A DNA stretch of 64,000 nucleotides from assembly GCA_949987705.1 (NCBI GenBank), contig CATLJY010000020.1, positions 1 through 64,000 on the forward strand, in the 5' to 3' direction. The stretch comes from Thereva unica (Eukaryota; Arthropoda; Insecta; Diptera; Therevidae). The notes beneath the pieces are model-generated. The model saw only the letters and a program-made list of their open reading frames with translations, did not search any database and was not told the DNA's origin. Position 1 is the first letter of the stretch; each line of letters begins with the position of its first letter. Below are positions 11,854 to 23,470 of this stretch, in pieces. The translations under genes were made by a program, and so were the position numbers.

Positions 11854-12260
11854 TTATGAGAGTTCGGGAGGGTGTTGAAGAAAATGGCGATGAGCCCTGA
11901 ATTTGAACTCTTGGATGTTGTAGGAGTTCGGAAATACTGACTGCGAAAGGCTGTTCCACAGTCGAGTTGTTCTATTTAGAAATGAATTACTAGTTTGTAG
12001 AGTGCGTGAATGGGGGAGTTCCAGGTGGAGGGAATGAGACGAGTGGGCCAATCAGGTGTTGCGGGCATAAGATTGCCGAGGAGGCAGGAGAGCGTTTAAC
12101 TCGGAGGAACAGTCACTATGATAGTAGCGATATATGTAATTTTGTCAGTGCTGCTACATTCCTACGGTGGCTCAAGGGGTCGATGGTGGAGCAATCGGCG
12201 TCGTCACCGATAAGTTTGAAGGCCCTTTTTTGTACTCTATCTAACCACGCCAAAGTGGTT
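11854..12260 (-). pseudogene. CR1/Jockey-like LINE ORF2 C-terminus
   Basis: Minus-strand frames give SHSLHLELPHSRT and NRTTRLWNSLSQSVFP, as at the end of the ORF2 at 53.6-55.8 kb. Upstream, in another frame, lies a TIDPLSHRRNVAAL-like run. Frame breaks make it non-functional. It joins 14210-14613 once the intervening element is removed. Confidence 0.75.
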
Positions 12261-12785
12261 TTTGGAGCGCCGCACAGTGGTCTGAAATCCCCAAAACCTG
12301 GACGAAAGTACCAAACGAAAGTTTATATTTAGGTACTTTTTTCACGTGGGTTAGGTATAGTGGTCCCGCTGGAGTATTTCAAGGCCCTTGGCCAGAGGCA
12401 GATGTTCGAAATCTCTTTTGTACTCCATTTGGAAAGTGAGTGTCGGACACGATACACGCGGCACGTTCTTTCGGAGCAAAAGCACGTGTTACGTTTTTGA
12501 GTGTAGATTGCAGTACCTTTTTCTGTAAAAAGGGGGTTTCTCCAAAGAGTAAGTACAATTATACCGTGTTATTGAAATGAACATAAATAAATAATTGTAT
12601 TGTTTATTTATGATCAAATATGTAGTAAATTGTGGTGATTTGATTAACGATTCGGCTTATAAATTGATGGCTAAGTACAAACTTCCGCCGACTTCCACTA
12701 CGAAATACGCATGTAATTGTTTATTAATCATCTCTGCAAAACATATAAAAAATCAGCTGCTCCTGCTTGCTCCATGTCATTCTAT

Positions 12786-13560
12786 TCACGATAGAGCAAA
12801 ATATCCATGGCTCTGGGCACTACCCCCACTGTGTTTCAGGCCGAGGTACTTGCCGTGTCTGCTCAGACTTGTATTAATAGAGCCCCAAATAGCTCTAACA
12901 TTTTTATTTTCTCCGACAGTCAAGCTGCATTGCTGGCCATTAAATCTCACAGGGTGCCATCAAAGACTGTCCTGGATTGTCTCCGATCTCTGAAATTCCT
13001 CAGCAGGAATAACAGTGTCACGCTGATGTGGGTTCCGGGCCACGAAGGTAATGACAACCAACGCCGACAACCTGGCAAGAGTAGGCGCAAACTCATCACC
13101 TATCAGTCCCGAATCTTTCTGTAGCTTAGCAAGCTACCACGTTAGAACGGCCATCAAAAATTGGGTGGACCAGCTGTTTTTTCATAGCTGGACAAACACC
13201 CAGGGTGCTCGTCAAGCTAAAAGATTCAACCAAATCGATAAAGCTAAAGCGGGCAAACTTTTACATCTCAACAGATGGGAGCTAAAAACAACAGATGGGA
13301 GCTCTTGACGGGTCACTGTTCGCTTAACTAGCATCTAAACAAAATAAGTCTGGTGGCTGATTGTAGCTGTCGGTTCTGCGGAGCAGCTCCCGAAACTGCG
13401 GAGCACTTGCTCTGCGACTGTGAGGCTACAGCGAGGAAGAGATTGAGCCTTCTCCATCGTGACTTCCCTACCCCCAGGGAGATTTGGGACAGAAATCCTA
13501 AATCCTTGACCCTGATGGTTTTTAAAGACGGGGATGGAACAATAAGCCAAATAATATTCA
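12786..13560 (+). pseudogene. LINE RNase H and C-terminal Cys/His knuckle (I/R1-like group)
   Basis: 12807-13124 reads as RNase HI: FQAEVLAVSAQTCINRAP, IFSDSQAALLAIKSH, then VTLMWVPGHEGN with a frame change to NADNLARVGA. After a gap of partly unrelated text, 13353-13550 gives CRFCGAAPETAEHLLCDCEA, the C-terminal zinc knuckle common in RNase H-bearing LINEs, and RLSLLHRDFPTPREIW. It has at least two frameshifts. It lies inside the TIR element at 12271-14209, so the LINE inserted first into that element or was carried by it. Confidence 0.8.
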
Positions 13561-13779
13561 GGCGCTATATATTAACTTTTTTCATCTTTATAACAAAGTA
13601 TTTATAACAAATCTTTGCAACAAATAAAGCCTAATGTATTTGAACTTGAAAAAAAGTTTTGCTTCTAAAATTAATTTAATAATTATTGTTAAATTAAACA
13701 AAAAAGTTTATTTTCATTAACAATTCTAGTACATTTTCGTTAAAAATTATTACTGAGCAACCACAAAACGTCCTTATTA

Positions 13780-14165
13780 CAGATTTTCATTCAATTCAAA
13801 AAAACAAAATTGGCCACCATATTTGTATCCACTATTTTATTTAGTAAAAATCTAATGACGGATTTATTAGCGATTCCGAACAACCATTATGGCATAATTT
13901 CATTTAATTCAATTAAATATGAACAAAGCTGGTCGCCATAATAGATGCGCCATTTTTTTTTTAATCTGATAACGAATTCTTATTCAGTGACCCTGAAAAC
14001 CGCCAAATACCAATTTTCATCAAATTTGCTTAATTTTTCATAAAGTTGATAGCCATATTGGATCCGCCATTTTGTCTTTTGAAAATCCGATAACGGATTC
14101 TTACTCAGCGACCGCGAAAACCCCCATATACCGATTATCATAAAAAAATAATTTTTCTTACGGTA
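13780..14165 (+). repeat. Diverged tandem repeat inside the TIR element
   Basis: About three units of roughly 125 bp. Each combines a CGCCATTTT-type block, an AATCCGATAACGGATTCTTA-type block and a CAGCGACC..GAAAACC-type block followed by ACCAATTTTCATC or a close variant. They are probably subterminal repeats of the host element. Confidence 0.6.
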
Positions 14166-14209
14166 GTAAATTAATTTTGTCCAGGTTTTGGGGATTTCAG
14201 ACCACTGTG

Positions 14210-14613
14210 CGCCCCGCCCCAAATGAGAGAGTTGTATTCGAGAAGCGGCCGAATGTAGGACTTGTATATTACATCACGGGCCGATGGCTGGAGGAGAAAC
14301 TTGCATCTCTTGAAAAAACCCAAGCACTGAGATGCTTGTTTGGCGATTTGGAATAAGTGGACATTCCATCGCAAATATTTGGTTAATGTCACGCCTAAGG
14401 CTGGTCGTCCACTGGAAGCGTATTCGAGCGGCTTCGCGCTACGGCCATACATATGAGCGGCTACAAGCGGCTCATTTGTATGACTGAAGCGCGAAGCCGC
14501 TCGAATACGCTTCCAGTGGACGACCAGCCTAAGATGTTAAGGGATGGGTCGGCCATTAGTTCAACACGAACCACGATTGGGTGGGGCTTTCGAGGTGGGG
14601 GATCAAATCTGCA
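14210..14613 (-). pseudogene. CR1/Jockey-like LINE ORF2, RT C-terminal part
   Basis: Minus-strand frames include QIAKQASQCLGFFKRCKFLL and VIYKSYIRPLLEYNSLIWGG, matching 55250-55400 of the better copy. A 131-bp MITE sits in it. The sequence is continuous with 11854-12260 across the TIR element. Confidence 0.8.
14399..14529. mobile_element. 131-bp foldback MITE with TAA target duplication
   Basis: The ends start GGCTGGTCGTCCACTGGAAG and are complementary over about 42 bp, leaving a short centre with further AGCGGCT repeats. The LINE sequence on either side shows a 3-bp duplication TAA (14396-14398 and 14530-14532); the other LINE copy has a single TAA at the same place. A 3-bp TAA/TTA duplication fits PIF/Harbinger-type mobilisation. 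Confidence 0.85.
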
Positions 14614-15164
14614 TTTTTAACCGACTTCAAAAAAAGAGGAGGTTACTCAATTCGACGTGTAGGTATTTTGTAGTCCTGTTCACGCATAACTTTGTAATCC
14701 AATAACTTTTTTGCTTTTTTTGGTTCATTTGAAGGGGGAGTTTCCCACGGTGGTCCCGTTAAAATTTTTCGAAATTCTGATAACGGAGTTCGAAATTAGG
14801 CATAAAAAACTGTTAAAATTAGTTCAACCCAAACATTTCATAGGCACCGAACAAATTACTTTATTGTTGCAAAACTGGTAGAAGGTCGGTGGGAGAGTGC
14901 GTAACGTGTTGGGTCCTCGATCCAGTGGCGCGTAGCGTTGCAGGTTCAAGCCCTGGTCGGTTGGGGCGGATTGTTTTCTTTTTCTCTTTTCCTTCTTTCT
15001 GAAATGATTTATTAACATATTAGTCAACCACTGATAGTATCAGCCATGGCGCGAAGGGCTAGGGAGAAGTACCCTCGTCTGGGGGCTCTGTCGAGTTCGA
15101 TTCTTCGGCTCGCGGTGTTTTTTTTTCGTCATAATAATTTTTTAAATTCTTTTATTTAACTTAC
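14614..15164 (+). other. Repeat-derived segment with two tRNA-like B boxes
   Basis: Begins with AACCGACTTCAAAAAAAGAG, whose ends AACC..GGTT are complementary. Further on, GGTTCAAGCCC (14943-14953) and GAGTTCGATTC (15093-15103) match the RNA polymerase III B-box/T-loop consensus, and the second is enclosed by CGCGA..TCGCG. They may be tRNA-derived SINE heads or degenerate tRNA copies. I cannot fold an intact tRNA. Confidence 0.35.
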
Positions 15165-15690
15165 ACTGTTTGTCGTCAAATCTTGGAAGTTAAATTTGAC
15201 CCACTTCCCGGTTTCGGATAGAGCTGAAATTTTGCATACACGTTTAGTTTGGATGACAATGCAATCTGGCCATTTTGTAAAAATATCAAGATGGCGGTTC
15301 CAAAATGGCGCCCGATTTTTGAAATTGTGTTCCGCGGCCCTCTGACATGGGTATCAAATGAAAGGATATGACAGGTAGAACACAATAAGCTATGTGGCGT
15401 CATTCCAAATTCAAAATGGCGGCCAACACTTACACTGTTTGTCGTCAAATCTTGGAAGTTAAATTTGACCCACTTCCCGGTTTCGGATAGAGCTGAAATT
15501 TTGCATACACGTTTAGTTTGGATGACAATGCAATCTGGCCATTTTGTAAAAATATCAAGATGGCGGTTCCAAAATGGCGCCCGATTTTTGAAATTGTGCT
15601 CCGCGGCCCTCTGACATGGGTATCAAATGAAAGGATATGACAGGTAGAACACAATAAGCTATGTGGCGTCATTCCAAATTCAAAATGGCG
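15165..15690 (-). repeat. 269-bp tandem repeat, two units, inverted orientation
   Basis: The inverse complement of 9712-10249, with only occasional substitutions (for example one C/T change at the ..GTTCCGCGG.. position). Together with the adjoining linker and hairpin it forms a large inverted repeat with the 8762-10249 block. Confidence 0.85.
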
Positions 15691-16255
15691 GCCAACACTA
15701 AATTGCGGAAAGCTTATAATAGACTAAAAAGTAGAAAATATAACCGATCAACTTCCAATTTTGCCCACACTCGTAGTTCGGGTGGTTAATGTGTATGAAT
15801 GATGAGATGAATAGTTGAGTTAAGGGTGAGTTGATAATAAAGAAGCAATACACGTTACAAAAAATCACAAACAAATACAGAGATGCTGCTGTCAACTAAA
15901 TTCAACTACTCAAATACTGAACTCATGTCCGTATGCATAATTTCAACTAAACCCAGGTAGCAGAGCTGAGTCGAGTTCAGTCAACCTTAACCCAACTCGA
16001 CTCCCGTTTACATGTAGTTAGACTTGGGTTCAACTTGAGTTCAACTCATCATGTATAAGTACTAAATCCAATCTGACCTTTTTGTAAAAAAAATCAAGTA
16101 GACGGTTCCGAGATGGCGGCCGTTTTTGCAATTATGTTCCAACGAGCCCACGACATGGGTATCAAATGAATACAGTAAACTGTGTGACGTAATTTTAAAT
16201 CTAATAGAATTGCCATCATAAAATGGCGGAATACATATAATAAACTAAAAAGTAG
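15691..16255 (-). repeat. Linker repeat, copy 2
   Basis: The inverse complement of 9190-9711 and nearly identical to 18982-19530. Non-coding. Confidence 0.75.
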
Positions 16256-17482
16256 AAAATAAAATAAATGGTTAAAATTTTTTTTTAAAAAAAATTCTTT
16301 TCATTAACTAAAAAATGTACTGAAAAGTAAAAAATAAAAAATATTTTAAAGAAAGCGTGGAATTTCAATTTTAATGAAAAAGTTAATTAAAAGAATGGCG
16401 CATTTTTCATCAAAAAATTTTGATAGAATTTGAAATTAACAAATCAAAAAATTGAGGGTTATTGTAAATCTCACGCGATTTACAGTTGAGGAGTGGGCGA
16501 ACAAAACGGCACATGTCCAGTTTTGCAAATTGTTCAGAAATCGCAAAAAACTGTTTCTGCCTCTGAACTGATCACATTAACTATTTATGAGTATGGTAGG
16601 TTGTGCTACTATTTGAACTCATTCAGACGAAAAAAATTTTTTTTAAATATGTTTAATACTTTAAGAGAAAAAATTAAAACAAAAATGGACATGTGCCCTT
16701 TTGCGGGGACAGAACTGGACATGTACCGTTTTGTCAAACCCTTGAATGGACATGTGCCCTTTTGCAGGAACCCAACTGGACATGTTTTTTTGTTTTTAGC
16801 CTTTTAGGGAGCTCCCTGGCCCCCTTAGAGGTAAGGGGAGATTTTTCTGGTATTTTTTCCTAATAGTAGGGTCTGTTACGCAAATTTTAAGGGGTCATAG
16901 TGCCCCACGGCTTGTTTTGGGCCGTGGGAGGCAAAAGTGAGGTAAATTTTAGTGCATTTTTAGTGCAGTTTATGATGCACATACAAATCGATGTAATTAG
17001 AGCCCCAGGTGAGGTGCAATGAACTTCCATTGTTGATTAAAAACTTTTTTGTATGAAATACGTGCCCTTTAGAAAATCCACATTAACGAATGGTTAAAAA
17101 ATATGAATATTCGTAGGACATGTGCCTTTCTGCAGGGAAACCGTTACTTTGCTAACAAAAAAATATTACATGAAAGTGATTTTTGAAGTGTCTGAAATTG
17201 AAATTAGTTGCAGTTTAGTGTAATGAACACGATTCCGTCAAAAAACTTAAAACGGCCAACCATGGACATGTGCCGTTTTGTTCGCCCACTCCTCAGTTAT
17301 ATTTTCAATTTTTGATGAAAAATGCGCCATTCTTTTAATTAACTTTTTCATTAAAATTGAAATTTCACGCTTTCTTTAAAATATTTTTTATTTTTTACTT
17401 TTCAGTACATTTTTTAGTTAATGAAAAGAATTTTTTTAAAAATTTTTTTAAAAAATTTTTTTTAACCATTTATTTTATTTTA
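16256..17482. mobile_element. A+T-rich hairpin element, copy 2, with an insertion in its loop
   Basis: The arms 16256-16420 and 17310-17482 match the hairpin at 8762-9170. The loop sequence TCACGCGATTTACAGTT is split from TATATTTTCAATTTTTG by an 807-bp TIR element. The intact loop is seen in copy 3 at 19755-19790. Confidence 0.85.
16488..17294. mobile_element. TIR element with GGACATGTGCC subterminal repeats
   Basis: The termini are GAGGAGTGGGCGAACAAAAC and its complement, over about 31 bp. The 4-bp flank AGTT is duplicated (16484-16487 and 17295-17298) and single in hairpin copy 3. Within the element, GGACATGTGCC(G/C)TTTTG or its complement occurs about seven times, mostly near the ends: 16500, 16686, 16717, 16746, 16776, 17118 and 17262. 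That is the pattern of multiple transposase-binding sites. No transposase is encoded. A 216-bp terminal piece of this family is embedded twice in the Helitron tandem array. Confidence 0.8.
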
Positions 17483-18600
17483 ATTTCCTTCGGGGATTTG
17501 ACATGAATACGTCTCTAAAATTTTTTGACATGAGTACGTCTCTAAATTTGCTTCCAGAACAAAAACCGATGATAACGAAACTATGGCATATAGTTTTAAT
17601 TTGCAGCTCAAAAACTATTGTTTCTATTGAATAAAGAAATATACCATGACGTGGGTGAAGAATCAAAGAATTTTATTGTTTACATTTGATTTCCCCGATA
17701 TCAATAGCAATTAAGCTTTATATTTCCTTGATTTGTATGGGTGTGTACTGTAAACAAATGTTGAACTTGATTTTGACCCACTTCCATATAACAGATCAAC
17801 TGCAAATTTTACACATACGTATAGTTCGCATGACAATACAATCTGATCATTTTGTAAAAAAATAAAGATGGCAGTTCCAAGATGGTAGTCGAATTTTGCA
17901 ATTGGGCTCCCCGACTCCCGAAACGGGTATCAAATAAAAGAGTGTGACAAGTAGAACACACTTCGCTATGTGGCGTCATTCAAAACCCAAAATGGCGGCT
18001 TACTTTTTCTTTAGAACGTCCTTGGTATGGGTATCAAAAGAAAGTATATGACGAGTATAGTACAGTAAACTATCGACTTCACAATAAATATTTCTTTTAA
18101 TTTCCCCCGGAGAATTTTGTTTCATATAAAATAAGTTTTTTTTGTAAATTCATCCGAAAATATGCAAACACATTACTGCAAAAACTATTTAGCTACTGCT
18201 TCGACTTTTTTCGATGGCGCGGCGGTGTGTTATACTTCTCAGAATGGATTTAAAAAGTAGAATCATTCTCGCAATACGTACGCTGCATCGTCCGTTAAAC
18301 GATACTATGGCAGCGTGTCATACTTATCGTAAAGGTGGGCTCATACGCAACAATTTATTTTTTTAAATTGTCTGGTCTGGCGCAAGTCGAATTGTGTAAA
18401 TAAACTGAGTACAAATGACAAGTGAAAATTACCTCCATTAGTTTTGATTGTGATAAGGTCGGAGGAGCAAGTGGTCGAACATCTAGTCCATTCAAAACGC
18501 GCGTTAAGGTGTTCGAAAATAACACCGTTAAGAATATCGAACCCTAAACGTTTTTGGGGTCGCTGATCACGAAAATCGAGGTCCCGCGGTCCTAAAACAT
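17483..18600 (+). repeat. Downstream tail of the hairpin-repeat unit, copy 1
   Basis: Recurs at 19949-20464 plus 22088-22600, where it is split by a solo LTR. It contains a diverged relative of the 269-bp unit at about 17760-18000 and the block GGTCGCTGATCACGAAAATC near 18560. Non-coding; the ORFs in it are repeat shadows. Confidence 0.75.
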
Positions 18601-18981
18601 TTTTGAAATTGTGCTCCGCCGCCCTCTGACATGGGTATCAAATGAAAGGATATGACAGGTAGAACACAATAAGCTATGTGGCGTCATTCCAAATACAAAA
18701 TGGCGGCCAACACTTACACTGTTTGTCGTCAAATCTTGGAAGTTAAATTTGACCCACTTCCCGGTTTCGGATAGAGCTGAAATTTTGCATACACGTTTAG
18801 TTTGGATGACAATGCAATCTGGCCATTTTGTAAAAATATCAAGATGGCGGTTCCAAAATGGCGCCCGATTTTTGAAATTGTGCTCCGCGGCCCTCTGACA
18901 TGGGTATCAAATGAAAGGATATGACAGGTAGAACACAATAAGCTATGTGGCGTCATTCCAAATTCAAAATGGCGGCCAACA
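18601..18981 (-). repeat. 269-bp repeat, about 1.4 units
   Basis: Same orientation and near-identity to 15165-15690. The join at about 18598 is abrupt: a truncated unit directly follows the GGTCCTAAAACAT block of the preceding tail. Confidence 0.8.
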
Positions 18982-19544
18982 CTAAATTGCGGAAAGCTTA
19001 TAATAGACTAAAAAGTAGAAAATATAACCGATCAACTTCCAATTTTGCCCACACTCGTAGTTCGGGTGGTTAATGTGTATGAATGATGAGATGAATAGTT
19101 GAGTTAAGGCCGAGTTGATAATAAAGAAGCAATACACGTTACAAAAAATCACAAACAAACACAGAGATGCTGCTGTCAACTAAATTCAACTACTCAAATA
19201 CTGAACTCATATCCGTATGCATAATTTCAACTAAACCCAGGTAGCAGAGCTGAGTCGAGTTCAGTCAACCTTAACCCAACTCGACTCCCGTTTACATGTA
19301 GTTAGACTTGGGTTCAACTTGAGTTCAACTCATCATGTATAAGTACTAAATGCAATCTGACCTTTTTGTAAAAAAATCAAGAAGACGGTTCCGAGATGGC
19401 GGCCGTTTTTGCAATTATGTTCCACCGAGCGCACGACATGGGTATCAAATGAATACAGTAAACTGTGTGACGTAATTTTAAATCTAATGGAATTGCCATC
19501 ATAAAATGGCGGAATACATATAATAAACTAAAAAGTAGAAAATA
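18982..19544 (-). repeat. Linker repeat, copy 3
   Basis: Matches 15691-16255 with a few substitutions. Non-coding. Confidence 0.75.
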
Positions 19545-19948
19545 AAATAAATGGTTAAAAAAATTTTTTAAAAAAAATTCTTTTCATTAACTAAAAAATG
19601 TACTGAAAAGTAAAAAATAAAAAATATTTTAAAGAATGCGTGAAATTTCAATTTTAATGAAAAAGTTAATTAAAAGAATGGCGCATTTTTCATCAAAAAA
19701 TTTTGTTAGAATTTGAAATTAACAAATCAAAAAATTGAGGGTTATTGTAAATCTCACGCGATTTACAGTTATATTTTCAATTTTTGATGAAAAATGCGCC
19801 ATTCTTTTAATTAACTTTTTCATTAAAATTGAAATTTCACGCTTTCTTTAAAATATTTTTTATTTTTTACTTTTCAGTACATTTTTTAGTTAATGAAAAG
19901 AATTTTTTTTAAAAATTTTTTTAACCATTTATTTTATTTTAATTTCCT
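19545..19948. mobile_element. A+T-rich hairpin element, copy 3 (empty loop)
   Basis: The arms 19545-19715 and 19770-19948 are inverse complements, and the loop CACGCGATTTACAGTTATAT is uninterrupted. This copy supplies the empty-site control for the insertion at 16488-17294. Confidence 0.85.
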
Positions 19949-20464
19949 TCGGGGATTTGACATGAATACGTCTCTAAAATTTTTTGACATGAGTACGTCT
20001 CTAAATTTGCTTCCAGAACAAAAACCGATGATAACGAAACTATGGCATATAGTTTTTATTTGCAGCTCAAAAACTATTGTTTCTATTGAATAAAGAAATA
20101 TACCATGACGTGGGTGAAGAATCAAAGAATTTTATTGTTTACATTTGATTTCCCCGATATCAATAGCAATTAAGCTTTATATTTCCTTGATTTGTATGGG
20201 TGTGTACTGTAAACAAATGTTGAACTTGATTTGACCCACTTCCATATAACAGATCAACTGCAAATTTTACACATACGTATAGTTCGCATGGCAATACAAT
20301 CTGATCATTTTGTAAAAAAATAAAGATGGCAGTTCCAAGATGGTAGTCGAATTTTGCAATTGGGCTCCCCGACTCCCGAAACGGGTATCAAATAAAAGAG
20401 TGTAACAAGTAGAACACACTTCGCTATGTGGCGTCATTCAAAACCCAAAATGGCGGCTTACTTT
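19949..20464 (+). repeat. Downstream tail, copy 2, left part
   Basis: Collinear with 17483-18008 and continued at 22088 after the solo LTR. Confidence 0.75.
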
Positions 20465-22087
20465 TGTAACGGTCGGTTATTTCCCCCCCTCGCGGAAATT
20501 TAGCAAATTTTTAGGAAATCACCTTGCATTCGACTCGAGAATAAAAACGAAGTAGGCGGGAGGAAAAGAAAATTTTTGACAGGGAGAAAAATTATTTTTT
20601 TTCGGAGAGAAAAAAATGGGGCTAGTAAGAGGACAGTCATTTTGTCCGCAATTTTCAATTTTAGTTCGGAAATTGTAAATATTTGTTATTACCAATAACT
20701 AGGCGGACTAGTATTTAGTTGTAGTACAAGCCCTAAAGCCACCTTGGAGCAAAATTATATACAGAGCTCGAAATGGACATGTGTATAAGGAGTCGTATAG
20801 GCAAATAGACCATCTGAGGCGAGAAAGGAAAAAAGAATTCTGTCGGCTGGACAGGAAGAAAAAGGAACTAATTGACCCTTTTGTGAAGGGTTAATCAAGA
20901 ATTTTTATTTCCTATATTCTAGGTTGCACGGCAGTATCAGTGTAGACCCAACAGCACATTTAGTTTGGTGTTGGTGCTGTAAACAAGAACCTTTAAATTT
21001 AAACAAAGGACTGTGATGTTTTTTTGAATCTATTGCGGCTGTTACGAAGAAAAGCTGCAGCTGGTGTTTATCCCTACCCTACACGCAAAGGTGACGGTGA
21101 CCTGTACCATCCTTGACTGGCCATTTAGGTGAGATTAGTTCTGTGTCACAGATTAATGTGATACTGAGGTTGTCGGCGATTCTAACAGAAGTGAAGTCGA
21201 CGATTCCTTAAATCGTTAGACTTTTATACAATTTGTACATGAAGGACTAGTGCGCATCACTGAAGTAAGAGCGAACAACAGGACTTGGTATTGTAACTCT
21301 GTTAATTTGTTCGCAAACTTTCCTTATATTGAGTTCTTCATTAATGGTGTTTAACATATTAACATATTTTTAATTGTTGTCACATTTTCCTAGTAATTGC
21401 TGATATATTTTCATATAATTTGATGACATGTGTTCATATTATTTGATACCATATTTTCATATATTATTTGAGGACATATTTTTATATATTTTATATTGTC
21501 AAAAAAACCGCGTTTTGGCCGAAACGACGTTTTTGTTATCATAAGTGAAATTAACTTGTATAGGATTTCTGTGTTATTGTTTTGATTGATATATGTTACC
21601 AATGGGGCTTATCGAATTAAATATGAACTTTTTGATTGAATATACATACGTGTTGGACCATGACTAGGTGGTAATTTTTCATTGAAGTTTTCCAGGATGG
21701 TTGGGCGGATTTCCTTCTCAGGGTGCTCTCGTGGTTGCCTCGCTTTCGTTTTCAGGTCCAATGACGATGTTAAGGAGCGACCATATGCGAATAGGAACAT
21801 GAAGAGGAACTCGAATCGACATACAGGTAAGTGGTGAACCACACTGCACGGCCCCGGCCACACACCCCACGACCCCTTCCGGCGAGCTAGCGTATACCGT
21901 GTGGCCGGCATAACACCCCCCTAACGGTTATTTCGGCGGATTAGGGAGGGTGAGTTTTCAGAATTTTTTTTTTATGTCTGGGATTGCTTCCATAGTCAGC
22001 TTCTTCAGGGCTTCTGACTCATGGGGCATGACCAAGCATAATGGCCCACAGATGCTATTACAGCATAACGCCATTGTGCCAGTTACA
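20465..22087 (+). mobile_element. Solo LTR, copy 2, with CTTT target duplication
   Basis: Starts TGTAACGGTCGG and ends CCAGTTACA, so the 6-bp ends TGTAAC/GTTACA are perfect inverse complements. The flanking CTTT is duplicated (20461-20464 and 22088-22091); the empty site at 18003-18015 has it once. No coding region. It shares the internal phrase CACACCCCACGACCCC and both ends with 3549-5223 and 59826-60752. This is the best-defined copy. A Gypsy-like origin is inferred from the 4-bp duplication. Confidence 0.85.
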
Positions 22088-23470
22088 CTTTTTCTTTAGA
22101 ACGTCCTTGGTATGGGTATCAAAAGAAAGTATATGACGAATATAGTACAGTAAACTATCGACTTCACAATAAATATTTCTTTTAATTTCCCCCGGAGAAT
22201 TTTGCTTCATATTAAATAAGTTTTTTTGTAAATTCATCCGAAAATATGCAAACACATTACTGCAAAAACTATTTAGCTACTGCTTCGACTTTTTTCGATG
22301 GCGCGGCGGTGTGTTATACTTCTCAGAATGGATTTAAAAAGTAGAATCATTCTCGCAATACGTACGCTGCATCGTCCGTTAAGCGATACTATGGCAGCGT
22401 GTCATACTTATCGTAAAGGTAGGCTCATACGCAACAATTTATTTTTTTAAATTGTCTGGTCTGGCGCAAGTCGAATTGTGTAAATAAACTGAGTACAAAT
22501 GACAAGTGAAAATTACCTCCATTAGTTTTGATTGTGATAAGGTCGGAGGAGCAAGTGGTCGAACATCTAGTCCATTCAAATTATTTCAATAATAATGAAA
22601 ACGAATGCGATGAAATGCACTTTTTTAATATTTATTTGCGAAGGTGGTTGATTTGTATTAAATTAGTATCGTTTAACGGACGATGCAGCGTGTCATACTT
22701 ATCGTAAAGGTAGGCTCATACGCAACAATTTATTTTTTTAAATTGTCTGGTCTGGCGCAAGTCGAATTGTGTAAATAAACTGAGTACAAATGACAAGTGA
22801 AAATTACCTCCATTAGTTTTGATTGTGATAAGGTCGGAGGAGCAAGTGGTCGAACATCTAGTCCATTCAAAACGCGCGTTAAGGTGTTCGAAAATAACAC
22901 CGTTAAGAAAATCGAACCCTAAACGTTTTTGGGGTCGCTGATCACGAAAATCGAGGACCCGCGGTCCTTAAACATGGGCGTCACTCTTAAAAATGCAAAA
23001 AACACCCCTATTTAGGGGGTTTTCGCGATTATTTCAATAATAATGAAAACGAATGCGATGAAATGCACTTTTTTAATATTTATTTGCGAAGGTGGTTGAT
23101 TTGTACTAAATTAAGGCGAACTTTATGATAAGGGGTAGTCCTAAAGGGTTGAAACTACCCCTAAATCGACTAAAAATAGAAAAAATTGTAAAATTTTTTA
23201 TTCAAGTTTATGCTTCAAATTTTATTGTGGATGTACTTTCAAGCAAATATAAATTATTTTCAACCCTTAAGGGGTTAAAACTACGACTGTAGTCCATTCA
23301 AAACGAGGGGGGGTGTACCAAAATAACACCGTTAAGAAAATCGAACCCTAAAGGTTTTTGGGGTCGCTGATCACGAAAATCGAGGTCCCGCGGTTCTAAA
23401 ACATGGGCGTCACCCCTAAAAATGCAAAAAAACATCCCTTTTTAAGGGGTTTTCGCAATATCTTAATTTT
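22088..23470 (+). repeat. Downstream tail, copy 2, right part, followed by further partial copies
   Basis: 22088-22600 continues the tail. 22600-22990 and 22990-23460 repeat pieces of it: TGCAGCGTGTCATACTTATC at 22390 and 22683, ATGCGATGAAATGCAC at 22603 and 23055, and GGTCGCTGATCACGAAAATC at 22933 and 23363. The last blocks are shared with 34020-34330, 57400-57480 and 62400-62535. Non-coding, with A+T-rich low-complexity sections. Confidence 0.65.

Larger units (their letters stand above)
12271..14209. mobile_element. TIR DNA transposon (1.94 kb) inserted in the CR1-like LINE
   Basis: The ends are about 30-bp inverted repeats: CACAGTGGTCTGAAATCCCC at the left and its complement at about 14180-14209. 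The interrupted LINE frame resumes on either side, which proves insertion. The 5-base string GCGCC flanks both ends, but the exact target duplication is ambiguous because the site is C/G-rich. No transposase is visible; the inside holds an unrelated LINE scrap and A+T-rich tandem repeats. Superfamily not determined. Confidence 0.7.
11729..14613 (-). mobile_element. CR1/Jockey-like LINE, 3' fragment with nested insertions
   Basis: The minus-strand sequence parallels the LINE at 53620-55952. The 3' end is the A-run at 11729-11736, followed by the 3' UTR and then the C-terminal coding part. It is split at 12260/14210 by a 1.94-kb TIR element and carries a 131-bp MITE at 14399-14529. Only the part from the RT C-terminus to the tail is present, the usual 5' truncation of target-primed LINE copies. 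Confidence 0.8.
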
